A stretch of 64,000 nt of DNA, from positions 2,976,001 to 3,040,000 of the forward strand of contig OZ241897.1 in assembly GCA_965203535.1 (NCBI GenBank), written 5' to 3'. Position numbers and translations under genes: made by a program. Under the pieces are notes generated by a model. That model did no database searches. It worked only from the letters and a program-made list of their open reading frames with translations, and was not told the DNA's origin. Within the stretch, counting starts at the first letter, position 1; the number at the start of each line of letters is the position of its first letter. Source of the stretch: JAJDTT01 sp022827025. Its GTDB lineage: Bacteria > Acidobacteriota > UBA6911 > RPQK01 > JAJDTT01. Below, in pieces: positions 1 through 7,700 of this stretch.

Positions 1-123
1 AACGTACTCACCTTTCCTCACTCCCAGGTGAACCCCGGACAGGGCATGGGTCTCCACTTCCTCCGTCAGGAAGATCTTGGTGATCCCGTTCATCCGAATC
101 AGCCATTCGCCGTTTGCATCCAT
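1..123 (-). CDS. ABC transporter ATP-binding protein, MacB/LolD type (N-terminal part only)
   Basis: The gene runs off the left edge of the window, so only the first 41 residues are present. They read MDANGEWLIRMNGITKIF... and continue through LSGVHLGVRKGEY, the strand pattern just before the Walker A loop of MacB/LolD-type ATPases; the Walker motifs lie outside the window. A good Shine-Dalgarno (AAGGAG) is 7-8 bases before the ATG at 123. The HlyD-type adaptor remnant ends 30 bases upstream. In this lineage adaptor, ATPase and FtsX permease usually form one export operon, so this is probably the ATPase of that cassette. Family level is confident; the substrate is unknown. Confidence 0.75.
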   Translation of the reverse strand, partial: MDANGEWLIRMNGITKIFLTEEVETHALSGVHLGVRKGEYV

Positions 124-153
124 CGATTCTTCTCCTTGGTCTGATCCTTGCGT

Positions 154-599
154 CTATTCCAGCCGGATCCGGTCATGGTCCTTCCACCTGTTGCAGCACC
201 CCGGAGATCCCGGGCTGCACCCGCAAGGACTCCAGTTGGCTGCTCCGCAGGGAGTGGAGCAGACTCAGCATTGCTCAGTTCCATGAGTATCGTCTCGGGA
301 GTGACCCGTTCGCCCGGTTGGATCAGGACTCGCTCGACGCGGCTCTGGGTGGCGGCGGGAATCCACCGGATGACCTCCGGGATCAACTTGCCCAATCCGC
401 GGACGCGGCGGGTGAGGTCGCCTCTCTTGACTTCTCCCATCCACAGGGTGGACCGGTCGACACGGGGAGCCGCCGGCTCCAGGCGGGAGAGTCCCGCGCT
501 GATGGCGGCGATGGAGACGACTGCCGTGAGTATGTAGAGGGTGTGCCGGATTCTACGCCGGCGAGCGGCGAAAGGTCGCGGGATGTCCATGCCGAACAT
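154..599 (-). pseudogene. HlyD/RND-type periplasmic adaptor, internally deleted pseudogene
   Basis: The first ~115 codons encode a normal adaptor start: basic N-terminus, one membrane segment (TLYILTAVVSIAAISAGL), then GLGKLIPEVIRWIPAA and VERVLIQPGERV, the first beta-hairpin half. The reading frame then loses similarity. A second piece (SLRSSQLESLRVQPGISGVL) lies in another frame at about 190-255, and a third (HDRIRLE, stop at 154-156), typical of the C-terminus, lies in the remaining frame. About 250-300 internal codons of a ~400-residue protein are missing, including the coiled-coil hairpin. The start is better placed at the ATG at 590 (MDIPRP), because the sigma-54 promoter just upstream predicts transcription starting near 592. 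Confidence 0.75.
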
Positions 600-603
600 C
601 CAA

Positions 604-618
604 GCAATCAGCGTGCCA
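604..618 (-). promoter_or_regulatory. sigma-54 (-24/-12) promoter of the adaptor cassette
   Basis: Reading leftward, TGGCAC-N5-TTGC matches the RpoN consensus at every conserved position. The predicted start point is ~12 bases past the GC, near 592, which leaves almost no leader before the ATG at 590. The same arrangement recurs at 3324-3338. Sigma-54 promoters need an AAA+ activator bound upstream, and paired palindromes lie ~84 bases further out. Confidence 0.75.
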
Positions 619-693
619 AGGTGGGTGTAGGTTTAAGATGTATGTTATTCAATGACTTATAAGAATATGGACATTCGGATCCGGGACTCCGAC

Positions 694-730
694 TGTCCGA
701 TTCCGGGACAAAGTGTCCGGAATCGGACAC
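694..730. promoter_or_regulatory. Paired palindromic enhancer-like sites (copy 1)
   Basis: There are two inverted repeats: TGTCC-N7-GGACA at 694-710 and TGTCCG-GAAT-CGGACA at 714-729, with centres about two helical turns apart. Copies with the same spacing lie at 3414-3450 and 4822-4858. The pair sits ~84 bases upstream of the -24 element at 618, a normal distance for an NtrC-type activator. Binding of such an activator is inferred. Confidence 0.7.
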
Positions 731-829
731 CTGGATCCCCATGGACCTCAGCCGACCCGGGTCGGTCCGGTGTCCCGACTTTCCATTGGTTTTTGTTTCG
801 TAAGGGATCTCCGATCGGAGCTGATCGGA

Positions 830-3217
830 TCATTCGCTCCTGAGCACGGTCATCGGCTCTGCCTTGGCAACCTTGGCAGCAGGAATCGATGCAGCGGCAA
901 GCGCCGCGCCGGCCAAGAGCAGGACAACGGCAAGATAACTGCTACCGTCTGTCCCGGCCACACCGAAGAGCAAATGCTGGAGAAATCGAGTCAAACTCAG
1001 GGCTGCAATCGTACCTGCGGCCGTCCCAAGACAGACAATTAGAATGGCCGGTCTCAATACCGTTGCCAGTAGGTTGCGTGTGCTCGCTCCCAAAGCGCGC
1101 CGAATGGCCAACTCACGGGTACGACGCCCTACTATGAATACCATCAGACCATAGATGCCAGTTACCGACAGGATCAATGCAACAGAGGCAAAGCTGGTAA
1201 GCAAACCGGAATAAAGCCGCACCTCCCCAAGTGAATCCTCCACGTACTCTCCCATGCTCCGGATTGCGTCGAGAGCAAGTTGATTGTCCACCCGTGCAAC
1301 GATGTGGCGCATCGATTCAATCGTGCTGTCTCGATCTCCGTGGGCATTCAGAACGATATAGAAGGAAGGAATCGGTTCCTGAAGGTAGGAGGCGTAGACC
1401 TGTGGATTCGGAGATGATCTCAAGTCGACGTGTCTCAGGTTTCCAATAACACCGACGATCCTGTAATTCGTTCCGTCATGTGTCAGATAGCTACCGATGG
1501 CATCCTCGATCCGAGCGAAATTTCGGGCCATCTCCTCGTTTACGACGACGACTCTCTGATTAGCGCCATCATCGGTCTCGGTTAAGTTCCGGCCTTTGAT
1601 AAGAGGAATCTGCATACTTCGAAAGTAGCCCTTGTTCACCTCGCTGAATTGGGTCTTTACACTGTGTCGCTTTCCTTGGGCTTCGAATGTCCACGTCTTC
1701 CACTGGTTGATTCTTGCCAGTGCAAGCCAATGGGTAATCCCAACATTATCGACACCCGGTAGCTGTTCCGCAGCATCGAGGATCTGTTGAGTAATCAAGG
1801 GCCATTCCTTGCGGTCCTCAAACCGTGGTCTCAAACGAAGATGCATGGTCAGTACATTCTCCGACTGAAACCCTGGTTCAAGACTCTCGAGAAGCAGGAA
1901 ACTCCGTGTCAAGAGCATGGCTCCAACCGCCAGAACCAGTGCGGCGGCGATCTGGAGAATCAGCAAGAGATAACGCAGAGAGAAACTACTTGGAGCACTG
2001 AGGGTAGCTCTACGCTGCTTCAGGACTTCTTCCAGATCCAATCGGCTGACGGCTGGTGAACCATAAAACGCCAACCCCACCGCGGCGATGGCCGACGCGC
2101 CACACGCCCAGAAGACGACGTTGAGATCAATGCCGATCTCGTCCAATCGGGGAATCGTCGGCGGAAGGAAGATCTTGATGAAATCCAAGATCCAGTACGC
2201 TGCTAATAATCCAACAGCAGTTGCGAAACCGGTGAGCAACAGACACTCGACGAAGGATTGACCCCGAATGGATGCAGGTGTACCGCCAAGTGCCAGACGT
2301 ATGCCTGCGTTACCCATCCTGGCGTGCCGTCTCGCTCGAAAAAGACTTGCCGCATTGGCGAATGCAATCAGTTGCACCAGCAGAGCTGCGCCGTAAATCA
2401 GTAAGAGTGTCCGGCGTGTCCACCCAAACCACCATTCATGCAATGGGACAAGGTCAACTCCCAACTTTCCGAGGTTCCTTGGGAAGTCTTGACCGAGTTG
2501 ATCCGAGGAGGGGAGCAGTTCTTCCCGAGCTCGATGAACGTTCAGTCCTGTTTTAAGTCTTGCCAAGACAAACGTCGGCCCTACATGTTCATCGATGGCA
2601 AGAGGCGTCCAAACATCCGTGCTGCTGTTGCGGTCGAGACCCGACCGATCTGGAAATACACCAACAAGGGTGTGACGTACGCCGTCGAGGGTGATGGGCT
2701 GTCCGATGACACTCTTCGCCGACTTGAACCTGCGTTCCCAGAGACTGCTGCTGATCATCGCGACATGGTTGCGGCCTGCATGACCCTCTTCGGCCAAAAA
2801 GGTCCGCCCCGCGACTGGATCGATTCCGAGCATCGAATGGATGTGTGTCGAGGTCCTCACACCGAAGACCCTCTCCGGATAGCCGCCGGCCTCCAGGACA
2901 TGAAGGGAGTTGACAAAGGCCGCCAGCTCTTCAAAGACACGGCCTTTCTTTTGAAGATCCTGCCATACTCTGAAGTCGGGCAGGAATGGAGCAATTTGTT
3001 CGGATCCCGACTCCGGGGCCGTAATCCACACGGAAACGAGTTCATCAGCATCTCTGTAAGGAAGATCTTTCAACAGAACTGTGTTGAGGATGCTGAACCC
3101 AATGGTGTTGGCCGCGACCCCGAAACCGAGCACGAAAACGACACTCAGCGCGAATACTCGATCTCTGGCAAGTACTCGAAGTGCGTACCGCAGTGCGAAT
3201 CCTAATCTGTGCATCAT
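830..3217 (-). CDS. ABC transporter permease, ADOP family (two MacB-PCD/FtsX halves)
   Basis: This 795-residue inner-membrane protein is built as two MacB/FtsX units. A first membrane segment (~20-45) is followed by a periplasmic domain and FtsX segments around 270-385; a second anchor (~420-445) is followed by a second periplasmic domain and FtsX segments from ~680. The second FtsX unit carries GRRTRELAIRRALGAS, the coupling-helix motif of MacB-type permeases. The length and duplication fit ADOP proteins, which usually lack an adjacent ATPase gene, as here. A GAGG ribosome site precedes the first ATG at 3217. A sigma-54 promoter and paired palindromes lie upstream with only a short adaptor-like reading frame between. 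The exported substrate is unknown. Confidence 0.9.
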   Translation of the reverse strand: MMHRLGFALRYALRVLARDRVFALSVVFVLGFGVAANTIGFSILNTVLLKDLPYRDADELVSVWITAPESGSEQIAPFLPDFRVWQDLQKKGRVFEELAAFVNSLHVLEAGGYPERVFGVRTSTHIHSMLGIDPVAGRTFLAEEGHAGRNHVAMISSSLWERRFKSAKSVIGQPITLDGVRHTLVGVFPDRSGLDRNSSTDVWTPLAIDEHVGPTFVLARLKTGLNVHRAREELLPSSDQLGQDFPRNLGKLGVDLVPLHEWWFGWTRRTLLLIYGAALLVQLIAFANAASLFRARRHARMGNAGIRLALGGTPASIRGQSFVECLLLTGFATAVGLLAAYWILDFIKIFLPPTIPRLDEIGIDLNVVFWACGASAIAAVGLAFYGSPAVSRLDLEEVLKQRRATLSAPSSFSLRYLLLILQIAAALVLAVGAMLLTRSFLLLESLEPGFQSENVLTMHLRLRPRFEDRKEWPLITQQILDAAEQLPGVDNVGITHWLALARINQWKTWTFEAQGKRHSVKTQFSEVNKGYFRSMQIPLIKGRNLTETDDGANQRVVVVNEEMARNFARIEDAIGSYLTHDGTNYRIVGVIGNLRHVDLRSSPNPQVYASYLQEPIPSFYIVLNAHGDRDSTIESMRHIVARVDNQLALDAIRSMGEYVEDSLGEVRLYSGLLTSFASVALILSVTGIYGLMVFIVGRRTRELAIRRALGASTRNLLATVLRPAILIVCLGTAAGTIAALSLTRFLQHLLFGVAGTDGSSYLAVVLLLAGAALAAASIPAAKVAKAEPMTVLRSE

Positions 3218-3232
3218 CCGGGCCTCGGTGAC

Positions 3233-3310
3233 CTATGCTCGAATCGAGATTCGACGTTCGTAGTGGCAGGACCTTGACCGTCGAACGCCGCAGGGTCGTG
3301 AGATGTCCAT
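3233..3310 (-). pseudogene. Remnant 5' end of an adaptor gene or short leader peptide
   Basis: A 25-codon frame begins MDISRP and ends at a TAG 15 bases before the permease start. Its first codons and the DNA back through the sigma-54 promoter are similar to the start of the adaptor remnant at 590 (MDIPRP), with several differences. The simplest reading is that this cassette once began with hlyD and lost almost all of it, leaving the promoter joined to the permease. A translated leader cannot be excluded. Confidence 0.5.
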
Positions 3311-3323
3311 GCGGGTCATCCAA

Positions 3324-3338
3324 GCAATACGTGTGCCA
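3324..3338 (-). promoter_or_regulatory. sigma-54 (-24/-12) promoter of the ADOP permease
   Basis: TGGCAC-N5-TTGC on the minus strand, with the predicted start near 3312, just before the ATG at 3310. It is a close relative of the promoter at 604-618, and the enhancer-like palindromes are again ~84 bases upstream. Confidence 0.75.
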
Positions 3339-3413
3339 GCCGGTCGGAGAACTGTATATACGTTGAATCTAACAACTTAACGGACCGTCGGCATTTGGTA
3401 GCGGCAATTCGAC

Positions 3414-3450
3414 TGTCCGTTTCCGGTACAAAGTGTCCGCTAGCGGACAC
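3414..3450. promoter_or_regulatory. Paired palindromic enhancer-like sites (copy 2)
   Basis: An imperfect repeat at 3414-3430 (TGTCCG...CGGTACA) and a perfect 18-base palindrome GTGTCCGCTAGCGGACAC at 3433-3450. Spacing between the sites and to the promoter equals copy 1, although the DNA between them has diverged, which argues for selection on the sites. Confidence 0.7.
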
Positions 3451-3536
3451 TCTTCGAGCCAGCCAACACGCCGCTGAATCTGCCAATCATTGGCAGCGTC
3501 AAGTCGGTGGTTCGGCTGGGAAAATGGGTAGACAGA

Positions 3537-3968
3537 TCAAGCGGGCGAACGGATGCTGATTCTTCCCGAGAATCGGGAGAAGTCTCGCAGGTTCCAGGTC
3601 AGGAGCACCGACGCCTCGGCTTTGATCGCAGCAACTGCAATCAGAGCGTCGTACATCTGTCCTCCAACGATTCCGAGTCGCGGCGCTTCTCGCAGCGCCC
3701 GCCAGGTGTCTGGGGCGGTCAGGTGCACGACGGGCGCGGCACCCCAATTCATCTCAATCAAGGAAAGAGCGTCGTCGGCTCTTAGTCGATGGGGAGGAGG
3801 GAGCCGGGTGAGGACTGCGTAGGTTTCCGCCAGAGAATGGGCGGCAAGGACCAGGTCTTCACGATTGCGGCGGCGGCGCTCTATTTCGGCGCAGGTGCGG
3901 GCATGGTGTTCGTGCCAAGTGCAAACCGCGGCGATGAGACAACTCGTGTCACAGAGATACCGGCTCAA
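3537..3968 (-). CDS. PIN-domain ribonuclease toxin, VapC family
   Basis: This 143-residue protein has PIN-domain acidic residues: D7 in YLCDTSCLIAA, a central glutamate (LAETYAVLTRL, ~48), and D107 plus D128 in MYDALIAVAA and TWNLRDFSRF. VapC proteins are Mg-dependent RNases held inactive by a partner antitoxin. The gene starts with TTG directly after the stop of the AbrB-type gene, so the two are translationally coupled. The antitoxin-first order is standard. The family is confident; the RNA target is unknown. Confidence 0.85.
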   Translation of the reverse strand: MSRYLCDTSCLIAAVCTWHEHHARTCAEIERRRRNREDLVLAAHSLAETYAVLTRLPPPHRLRADDALSLIEMNWGAAPVVHLTAPDTWRALREAPRLGIVGGQMYDALIAVAAIKAEASVLLTWNLRDFSRFSGRISIRSPA

Positions 3969-4238
3969 TCAGGAGGCCCCCTTCGCGGCTTCGCGATCAC
4001 GGACCATGTCCATCGTGCGGTCGACCGTAGACGCCTTCAAGGCCGGCTGATCTTGGCTCGGAACGGCGACGACAAGTGGGCCACGTTGCTCAAGTGTGAC
4101 TTCAAGTGGAACCGGCTCGATCTCCACGGTTCCGGAAACGACCCGAAATCGGACTCTGGTCCCCGGTTTCAGCCGCGCCGCGTCTCGAATTGCCTTGGGA
4201 ATCACGATACGGCCAGCTTTGTCTATGGTTGAATTCAT
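3969..4238 (-). CDS. AbrB/MazE-type antitoxin (VapB partner)
   Basis: This 89-residue protein opens with MNSTIDKAGRIVIPKAIRDA, the swapped-hairpin DNA-binding fold of AbrB/SpoVT antitoxins. The C-terminal ~40 residues (TMDMVRDREAAKGAS) probably wrap the toxin. The start at 4238 was chosen because the fold begins there; an in-frame upstream extension has no similarity. It lies directly before the PIN toxin. AbrB antitoxins normally repress their own operon, and two direct repeats sit just upstream. Confidence 0.85.
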   Translation of the reverse strand: MNSTIDKAGRIVIPKAIRDAARLKPGTRVRFRVVSGTVEIEPVPLEVTLEQRGPLVVAVPSQDQPALKASTVDRTMDMVRDREAAKGAS

Positions 4239-4242
4239 GGCA

Positions 4243-4267
4243 TAAAATCTACCATAAGTTCTACCAC
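4243..4267 (-). promoter_or_regulatory. Direct repeats upstream of the antitoxin gene, likely autoregulatory operator
   Basis: On the minus strand TGGTAGA occurs twice, 12 bases apart, each followed by an A/T-rich TTAT stretch. The repeats lie 5-30 bases before the antitoxin ATG in an otherwise GC-rich region. Binding by the antitoxin is inferred from the behaviour of AbrB-type antitoxins. Confidence 0.45.
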
Positions 4268-4475
4268 GATGGATGATCCGCCACCTGGAATTCCCAGACG
4301 GTGGCGCCCTGGAACAACAATCACACACGCGGATGGTGGCTGGACCCTACTGTAGACGCCATGTCGAGGGTCAGTGATCCTCTCTGAACTCCTCACCAAC
4401 TCGGTGCTGAAAGCGTTGACCGTGGCCGACGGTCGTTGGGCTGCCTATGTTATGATTTGGCGTAAGCGAATCGTC

Positions 4476-4658
4476 ATGCTTGAACTCATCATCACCTTGT
4501 GCACGATCGTTGCAACGGGCTTGGCTCTGGCCGGGCTGATCGTGGCCAGATGGAACAAGCTTGATGACCGGCTTCGCACCGTGGAAACGGGGCTGGCGGA
4601 ATTGAGAGGGGCTCTCATTCACGGGAATATCCGCCCGAAGTCGAAACCTGCCGATTAG
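4476..4658 (+). CDS. Small membrane-anchored coiled-coil protein, unknown function
   Basis: From the ATG at 4476 this encodes 60 residues: one N-terminal membrane helix (LELIITLCTIVATGLALAGL) followed by a short amphipathic helix (WNKLDDRLRTVETGLAELRG) and a basic tail. The layout resembles small proteins with a membrane helix and a trimeric-type coiled coil. An upstream extension to 4374 is possible but looks non-coding. No function can be assigned. Confidence 0.55.
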   Translation: MLELIITLCTIVATGLALAGLIVARWNKLDDRLRTVETGLAELRGALIHGNIRPKSKPAD

Positions 4659-4821
4659 AATCTCCGCTGGGGCGGGACCAATCACGGTCTCCGGATCGAA
4701 GCTCTCCGTAGCGGGATTATCTCCAGTCAGATGGCCGTCCTCTGAGACCTGCCGTCGCGGTGGAGTACGGTGGCAGTTCTTGCCACCGGATAAGGGCCGT
4801 TGTCACGGGGCGCCGAACGAC

Positions 4822-4858
4822 TGTCCGTATTCGGTACAAAGTGTCCGCTAGCGGACAC
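4822..4858. promoter_or_regulatory. Paired palindromic enhancer-like sites (copy 3, orphan)
   Basis: Two sites with the same spacing as copies 1 and 2: TGTCCG...CGGTACA at 4822-4838 and the perfect GTGTCCGCTAGCGGACAC at 4841-4858. The TAG at the centre of the second palindrome is also the stop codon of the leftward gene ending at 4848. I found no -24/-12 promoter at the expected distance, so this copy may have lost its cassette. Confidence 0.65.
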
Positions 4859-6434
4859 TTTTCAGGTTGTCCGCCACCTGAAACGCCCAGATGGTCGCGT
4901 CCCGGAACAGGAACCGCAGGCGGACAGCCTTTCCTCTCAGGGACGAGATCGAGCGGCCCTTCCACGTCACCCGGTGAGCCAGCCCGTCCCCCCGGATCAC
5001 TTCGCAGTCCTCGCGGCGAAAGCCGTCCAGCTTCTGCTCGGCGGCGCCGATGTAGTGGCTCATGTGGACCTTTTTCCCGGTGTCGAACTGCCTTCCCGTA
5101 GGGTCCACCAATTCGACCCGAAGTTCCCCGCCGACTTCGGCGTTGACGACCAACTCGTCCCCCTCCACCACGATCGGCCGGGTGAGAAAGGCCCCCTTTC
5201 CCTCCAGACGCTCCCGGCTGCGGAGACCCATGAGCCGGTCCCGCGGGACCCAGCCCAGGCCGATCCGGATCTGGCGCCGGTCCAGCGGCACGTTCCGGGA
5301 GCCGTGGTTGTAACGAGCGCCGGCGTAGTAGAAGAGCATCTTCTCCCCGTGCACGATCATGGAGGGCCACCAGATGATCCGGTCATCCCAACTGCCCTCT
5401 TTTCCCTGGGGGATGAATGCTTCCTTGGGGAAGGGATGGTCCCAGCGGAACCCGTCCCGGCTGACGATCAGGTGCTGCTCCACGTCTCCCCTCACGTAGT
5501 TGTCCAGCATGGAGGGGAGCCCCAGGTAGACGCCCTCGTAGCGGAACACCTTCATGCTCTCCACTTCGGGCCAACGCTCGCTCATGGGGTGGAAGACCGT
5601 CTGCCGGGGGGACCATTTCACCAGGTCCGGACTCTCCTGGCGGACGATGTAGCGGGGACCGGTGCCGGTCTCGGGGTCCGCCTTCTCCGTCAGTTGCCGG
5701 TGAAACAGCACGTATTTCCCCAGGTCCTCATCCCAGACGATGCTGGGATTCCCGCCCCCGCCTCCCCCTCGAAGGCCGCCGGGCATCTGGTGCCAGGTGA
5801 GGCCGTCGGCGCTGTAGGCCATCCCGTTCCAGCCGCCGAAACGGCCCCCGTCCCGGTGGTAGGGGGGAACCCCGCAGGTGAGGAACCGGCGGTCCGGCGG
5901 CCGCTCTCTCGGGTCCTGGATCAGCCGGATGGCGCCGTAAAGGGGACGGTTTCCCAGGTGGTCCGAGTGGCGCAGGACGTTGTTGTGCATCGTACCCTGG
6001 TAGCGGACCAGTCCCAGGTCCGGTTTCACCCAGCTCACGCCGTCCTCGCTCTCGGCGTAGGCGGCCACGTTGCCGCCGGTATGCTGCTCGATCTGGTACC
6101 AGATCTTGAACTTCCGGTCCTGGGGGTCGTAGATGGCGGTGCCGAGCTGGATTCCCCAGCTCTTCCGGGCCGTCTCCTCCCAGGGGGCGTCCGCCTCCAG
6201 CAACGGGTTCGCGGGATGTTTCCGGAGCACGGCCTGGACCCGCTTCACGTTGTACCAGGCGGCGAGCACGTGGTTGTCCACCAGGAGCTGCTTCCGGTTG
6301 CCGATCTGCAGCGGCGGTTCCGATTCCAACGGCCCCAAGTGAACATGGGGAGATCCGGAATCCTGCGGGGCAGCCGTGTTCGACGCCGCCAGAAGCGCAA
6401 ACGCCGTCAGCAGAGCGAGAGATTTCAGATGCAT
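4848..6434 (-). CDS. Secreted five-bladed beta-propeller protein, glycosidase-like (GH32/GH43/GH130-type fold)
   Basis: This 528-residue protein starts with a signal peptide (MHLKSLALLTAFALLAA), so the ATG at 6434 is preferred over an upstream in-frame start. RKQLLVDNHVL near residue 50 is typical of a secreted propeller family common in planctomycetes and acidobacteria. Repeated blade motifs follow: FKIWYQIE, YAESEDGVSWVKP, YSADGLTWHQ, LIVSRDGFRWDHP. The C-terminal ~120 residues form a separate beta domain. An extracytoplasmic role on carbohydrates is likely, but the catalytic residues cannot be assigned from sequence alone. The stop codon lies inside a regulatory palindrome. Confidence 0.65.
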   Translation of the reverse strand: MHLKSLALLTAFALLAASNTAAPQDSGSPHVHLGPLESEPPLQIGNRKQLLVDNHVLAAWYNVKRVQAVLRKHPANPLLEADAPWEETARKSWGIQLGTAIYDPQDRKFKIWYQIEQHTGGNVAAYAESEDGVSWVKPDLGLVRYQGTMHNNVLRHSDHLGNRPLYGAIRLIQDPRERPPDRRFLTCGVPPYHRDGGRFGGWNGMAYSADGLTWHQMPGGLRGGGGGGNPSIVWDEDLGKYVLFHRQLTEKADPETGTGPRYIVRQESPDLVKWSPRQTVFHPMSERWPEVESMKVFRYEGVYLGLPSMLDNYVRGDVEQHLIVSRDGFRWDHPFPKEAFIPQGKEGSWDDRIIWWPSMIVHGEKMLFYYAGARYNHGSRNVPLDRRQIRIGLGWVPRDRLMGLRSRERLEGKGAFLTRPIVVEGDELVVNAEVGGELRVELVDPTGRQFDTGKKVHMSHYIGAAEQKLDGFRREDCEVIRGDGLAHRVTWKGRSISSLRGKAVRLRFLFRDATIWAFQVADNLKSVR

Positions 6435-6487
6435 GTTGAAAGCAAACCTTTCCGGTCGGAATCGGATTCGCCGGATCGGGAAGACGA

Positions 6488-6769
6488 TCAAACTTCGGAA
6501 ACGGTCACGTTCCCTTCGCTGTCCACCCTGACGAGTTCCTTGGACTCCTTGTGGAATGAGACGTCGACCATCCAGATGATCGCCCACAGGCCGACGGTGA
6601 AGAAGCTGAGCATGAGATGAAGGATGTGATTCACTGGAGTGCCATCGGCGACGATGGCCTGGTAGTCACCGTGGAAAACGATCCTCTTGCCTTCTTCCTC
6701 CATGACGGCCAACTGCCGCGACAGAAGGCGCCTCCGTTCGGCAGGCGTCGGGTTCTCATTCTCGCTCAC
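6488..6769 (-). CDS. Small conserved membrane protein with NH-x-LH / GLW motif
   Basis: This 93-residue protein starts at GTG 6769 with GGAG seven bases upstream, inside a longer open frame. A charged N-terminus (SENENPTPAERRRLLSRQLA) is followed by VNHILHLMLSFFTVGLWAII, a membrane segment whose N-H-x-L-H and T-x-G-L-W pattern recurs in small uncharacterised bacterial membrane proteins. Asp/Glu-rich residues close the protein. It diverges from the ABC-2 permease gene across a 145-base gap. Function unknown. Confidence 0.65.
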   Translation of the reverse strand: MSENENPTPAERRRLLSRQLAVMEEEGKRIVFHGDYQAIVADGTPVNHILHLMLSFFTVGLWAIIWMVDVSFHKESKELVRVDSEGNVTVSEV

Positions 6770-6914
6770 TCTGAATCTCCTTGCGGACAGGATAGTATTC
6801 GGTTGCCGGCAAAGCGACCCGCGGAGATCTGACGTCATTCTCTCCAAAACGCGCGCGGTCCGCCAGCCGAATGGCGTGGCGGCGCCGGCGGCGGGCTGAT
6901 ATAACACACGAGTC

Positions 6915-7700
6915 ATGTCACAAGCGGTTGCGACATTGTGGCGCCGGGAGGTCATTCGCTTCTACCGTCAACGGGGCCGGCTGGTCGGCGCCCTAGGCAC
7001 TCCCCTGGTCTTCTGGATCCTCATCGGATCGGGGGTCGGCGAATCCTTTCGTCCGGCGTCGGCGCCCGATGACCTCCACTACCTGGTCTATTTCTATCCC
7101 GGCACCATTCTCCTGATGCTCCTGTTCACGGCCATCTTCTCCACCATCTCCCTGATCGAAGATCGCCGGGAAGGTTTCCTGCTGTCGGTCCTGGTGTCCC
7201 CCGTCTCCCGGGCCGGCGTGGTCTTGGGCAAGATCCTGGGAGGGGCGACCCTGGCCTTCCTGCAAGGTCTCCTCTTTCTGCTCCTGGCTCCTCTGGCCGG
7301 TATTTCCCTCGGCCTGGGACAGATCCTGTGGATGATGGCCGTCATGGCCCTGATTGCCCTCTCCCTGACCGGCCTGGGCTTCGTCATCGCCTGGCAGAGC
7401 GAGTCGATTCAAGGCTTTCACGCCGTCATGAACCTGATGCTGGTTCCCATGTGGATCCTCTCGGGCGCCCTCTTCCCCTTCTCGGGGGCGTCCTCCTGGA
7501 TCCAGTACCTGATGCGGATCAACCCCCTCAGTTACGAGGTGTCGCTGCTCTGGTATGCTCTCCACACGGAGGTTCCCACCCTGGGAATCCGCCTCCCCTC
7601 CTTCACCGCGTCCCTGGCCGTGACGCTGCTCTTCGTTCTGGCGGTCTTCGGCGTCTCACTGTGGCTGGTCCGCCGGCCCGGGTTGCGGGGCCTGGCCTGA
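6915..7700 (+). CDS. ABC-2 type transporter permease
   Basis: This 261-residue protein has about six membrane segments and the ABC-2 signature region (GFHAVMNLMLVPMWILSGALFPF). EDRREGFLLSVLVSPVSR between segments 2 and 3 is the cytoplasmic loop expected to contact an ATPase. No ATPase gene is adjacent, so it must be supplied from elsewhere. The next gene (DUF420) starts inside its stop codon (TGATG) and a third gene overlaps that one, so the three form an operon. Permeases of this kind beside DUF420 genes usually accompany respiratory oxidase biogenesis. Confidence 0.8.
   Translation: MSQAVATLWRREVIRFYRQRGRLVGALGTPLVFWILIGSGVGESFRPASAPDDLHYLVYFYPGTILLMLLFTAIFSTISLIEDRREGFLLSVLVSPVSRAGVVLGKILGGATLAFLQGLLFLLLAPLAGISLGLGQILWMMAVMALIALSLTGLGFVIAWQSESIQGFHAVMNLMLVPMWILSGALFPFSGASSWIQYLMRINPLSYEVSLLWYALHTEVPTLGIRLPSFTASLAVTLLFVLAVFGVSLWLVRRPGLRGLA

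Noticed and set aside
4775..4797. GGTGGCAGTTCTTGCCACC as a sigma-54 promoter for the orphan enhancer pair
   Set aside because: The GG-to-GC spacing is two bases short on both strands and it lies much closer to the sites than at the other two loci.
4800..6620. 606-codon plus-strand frame
   Set aside because: It is the GC-rich shadow of the beta-propeller gene, which has a signal peptide and conserved blades.
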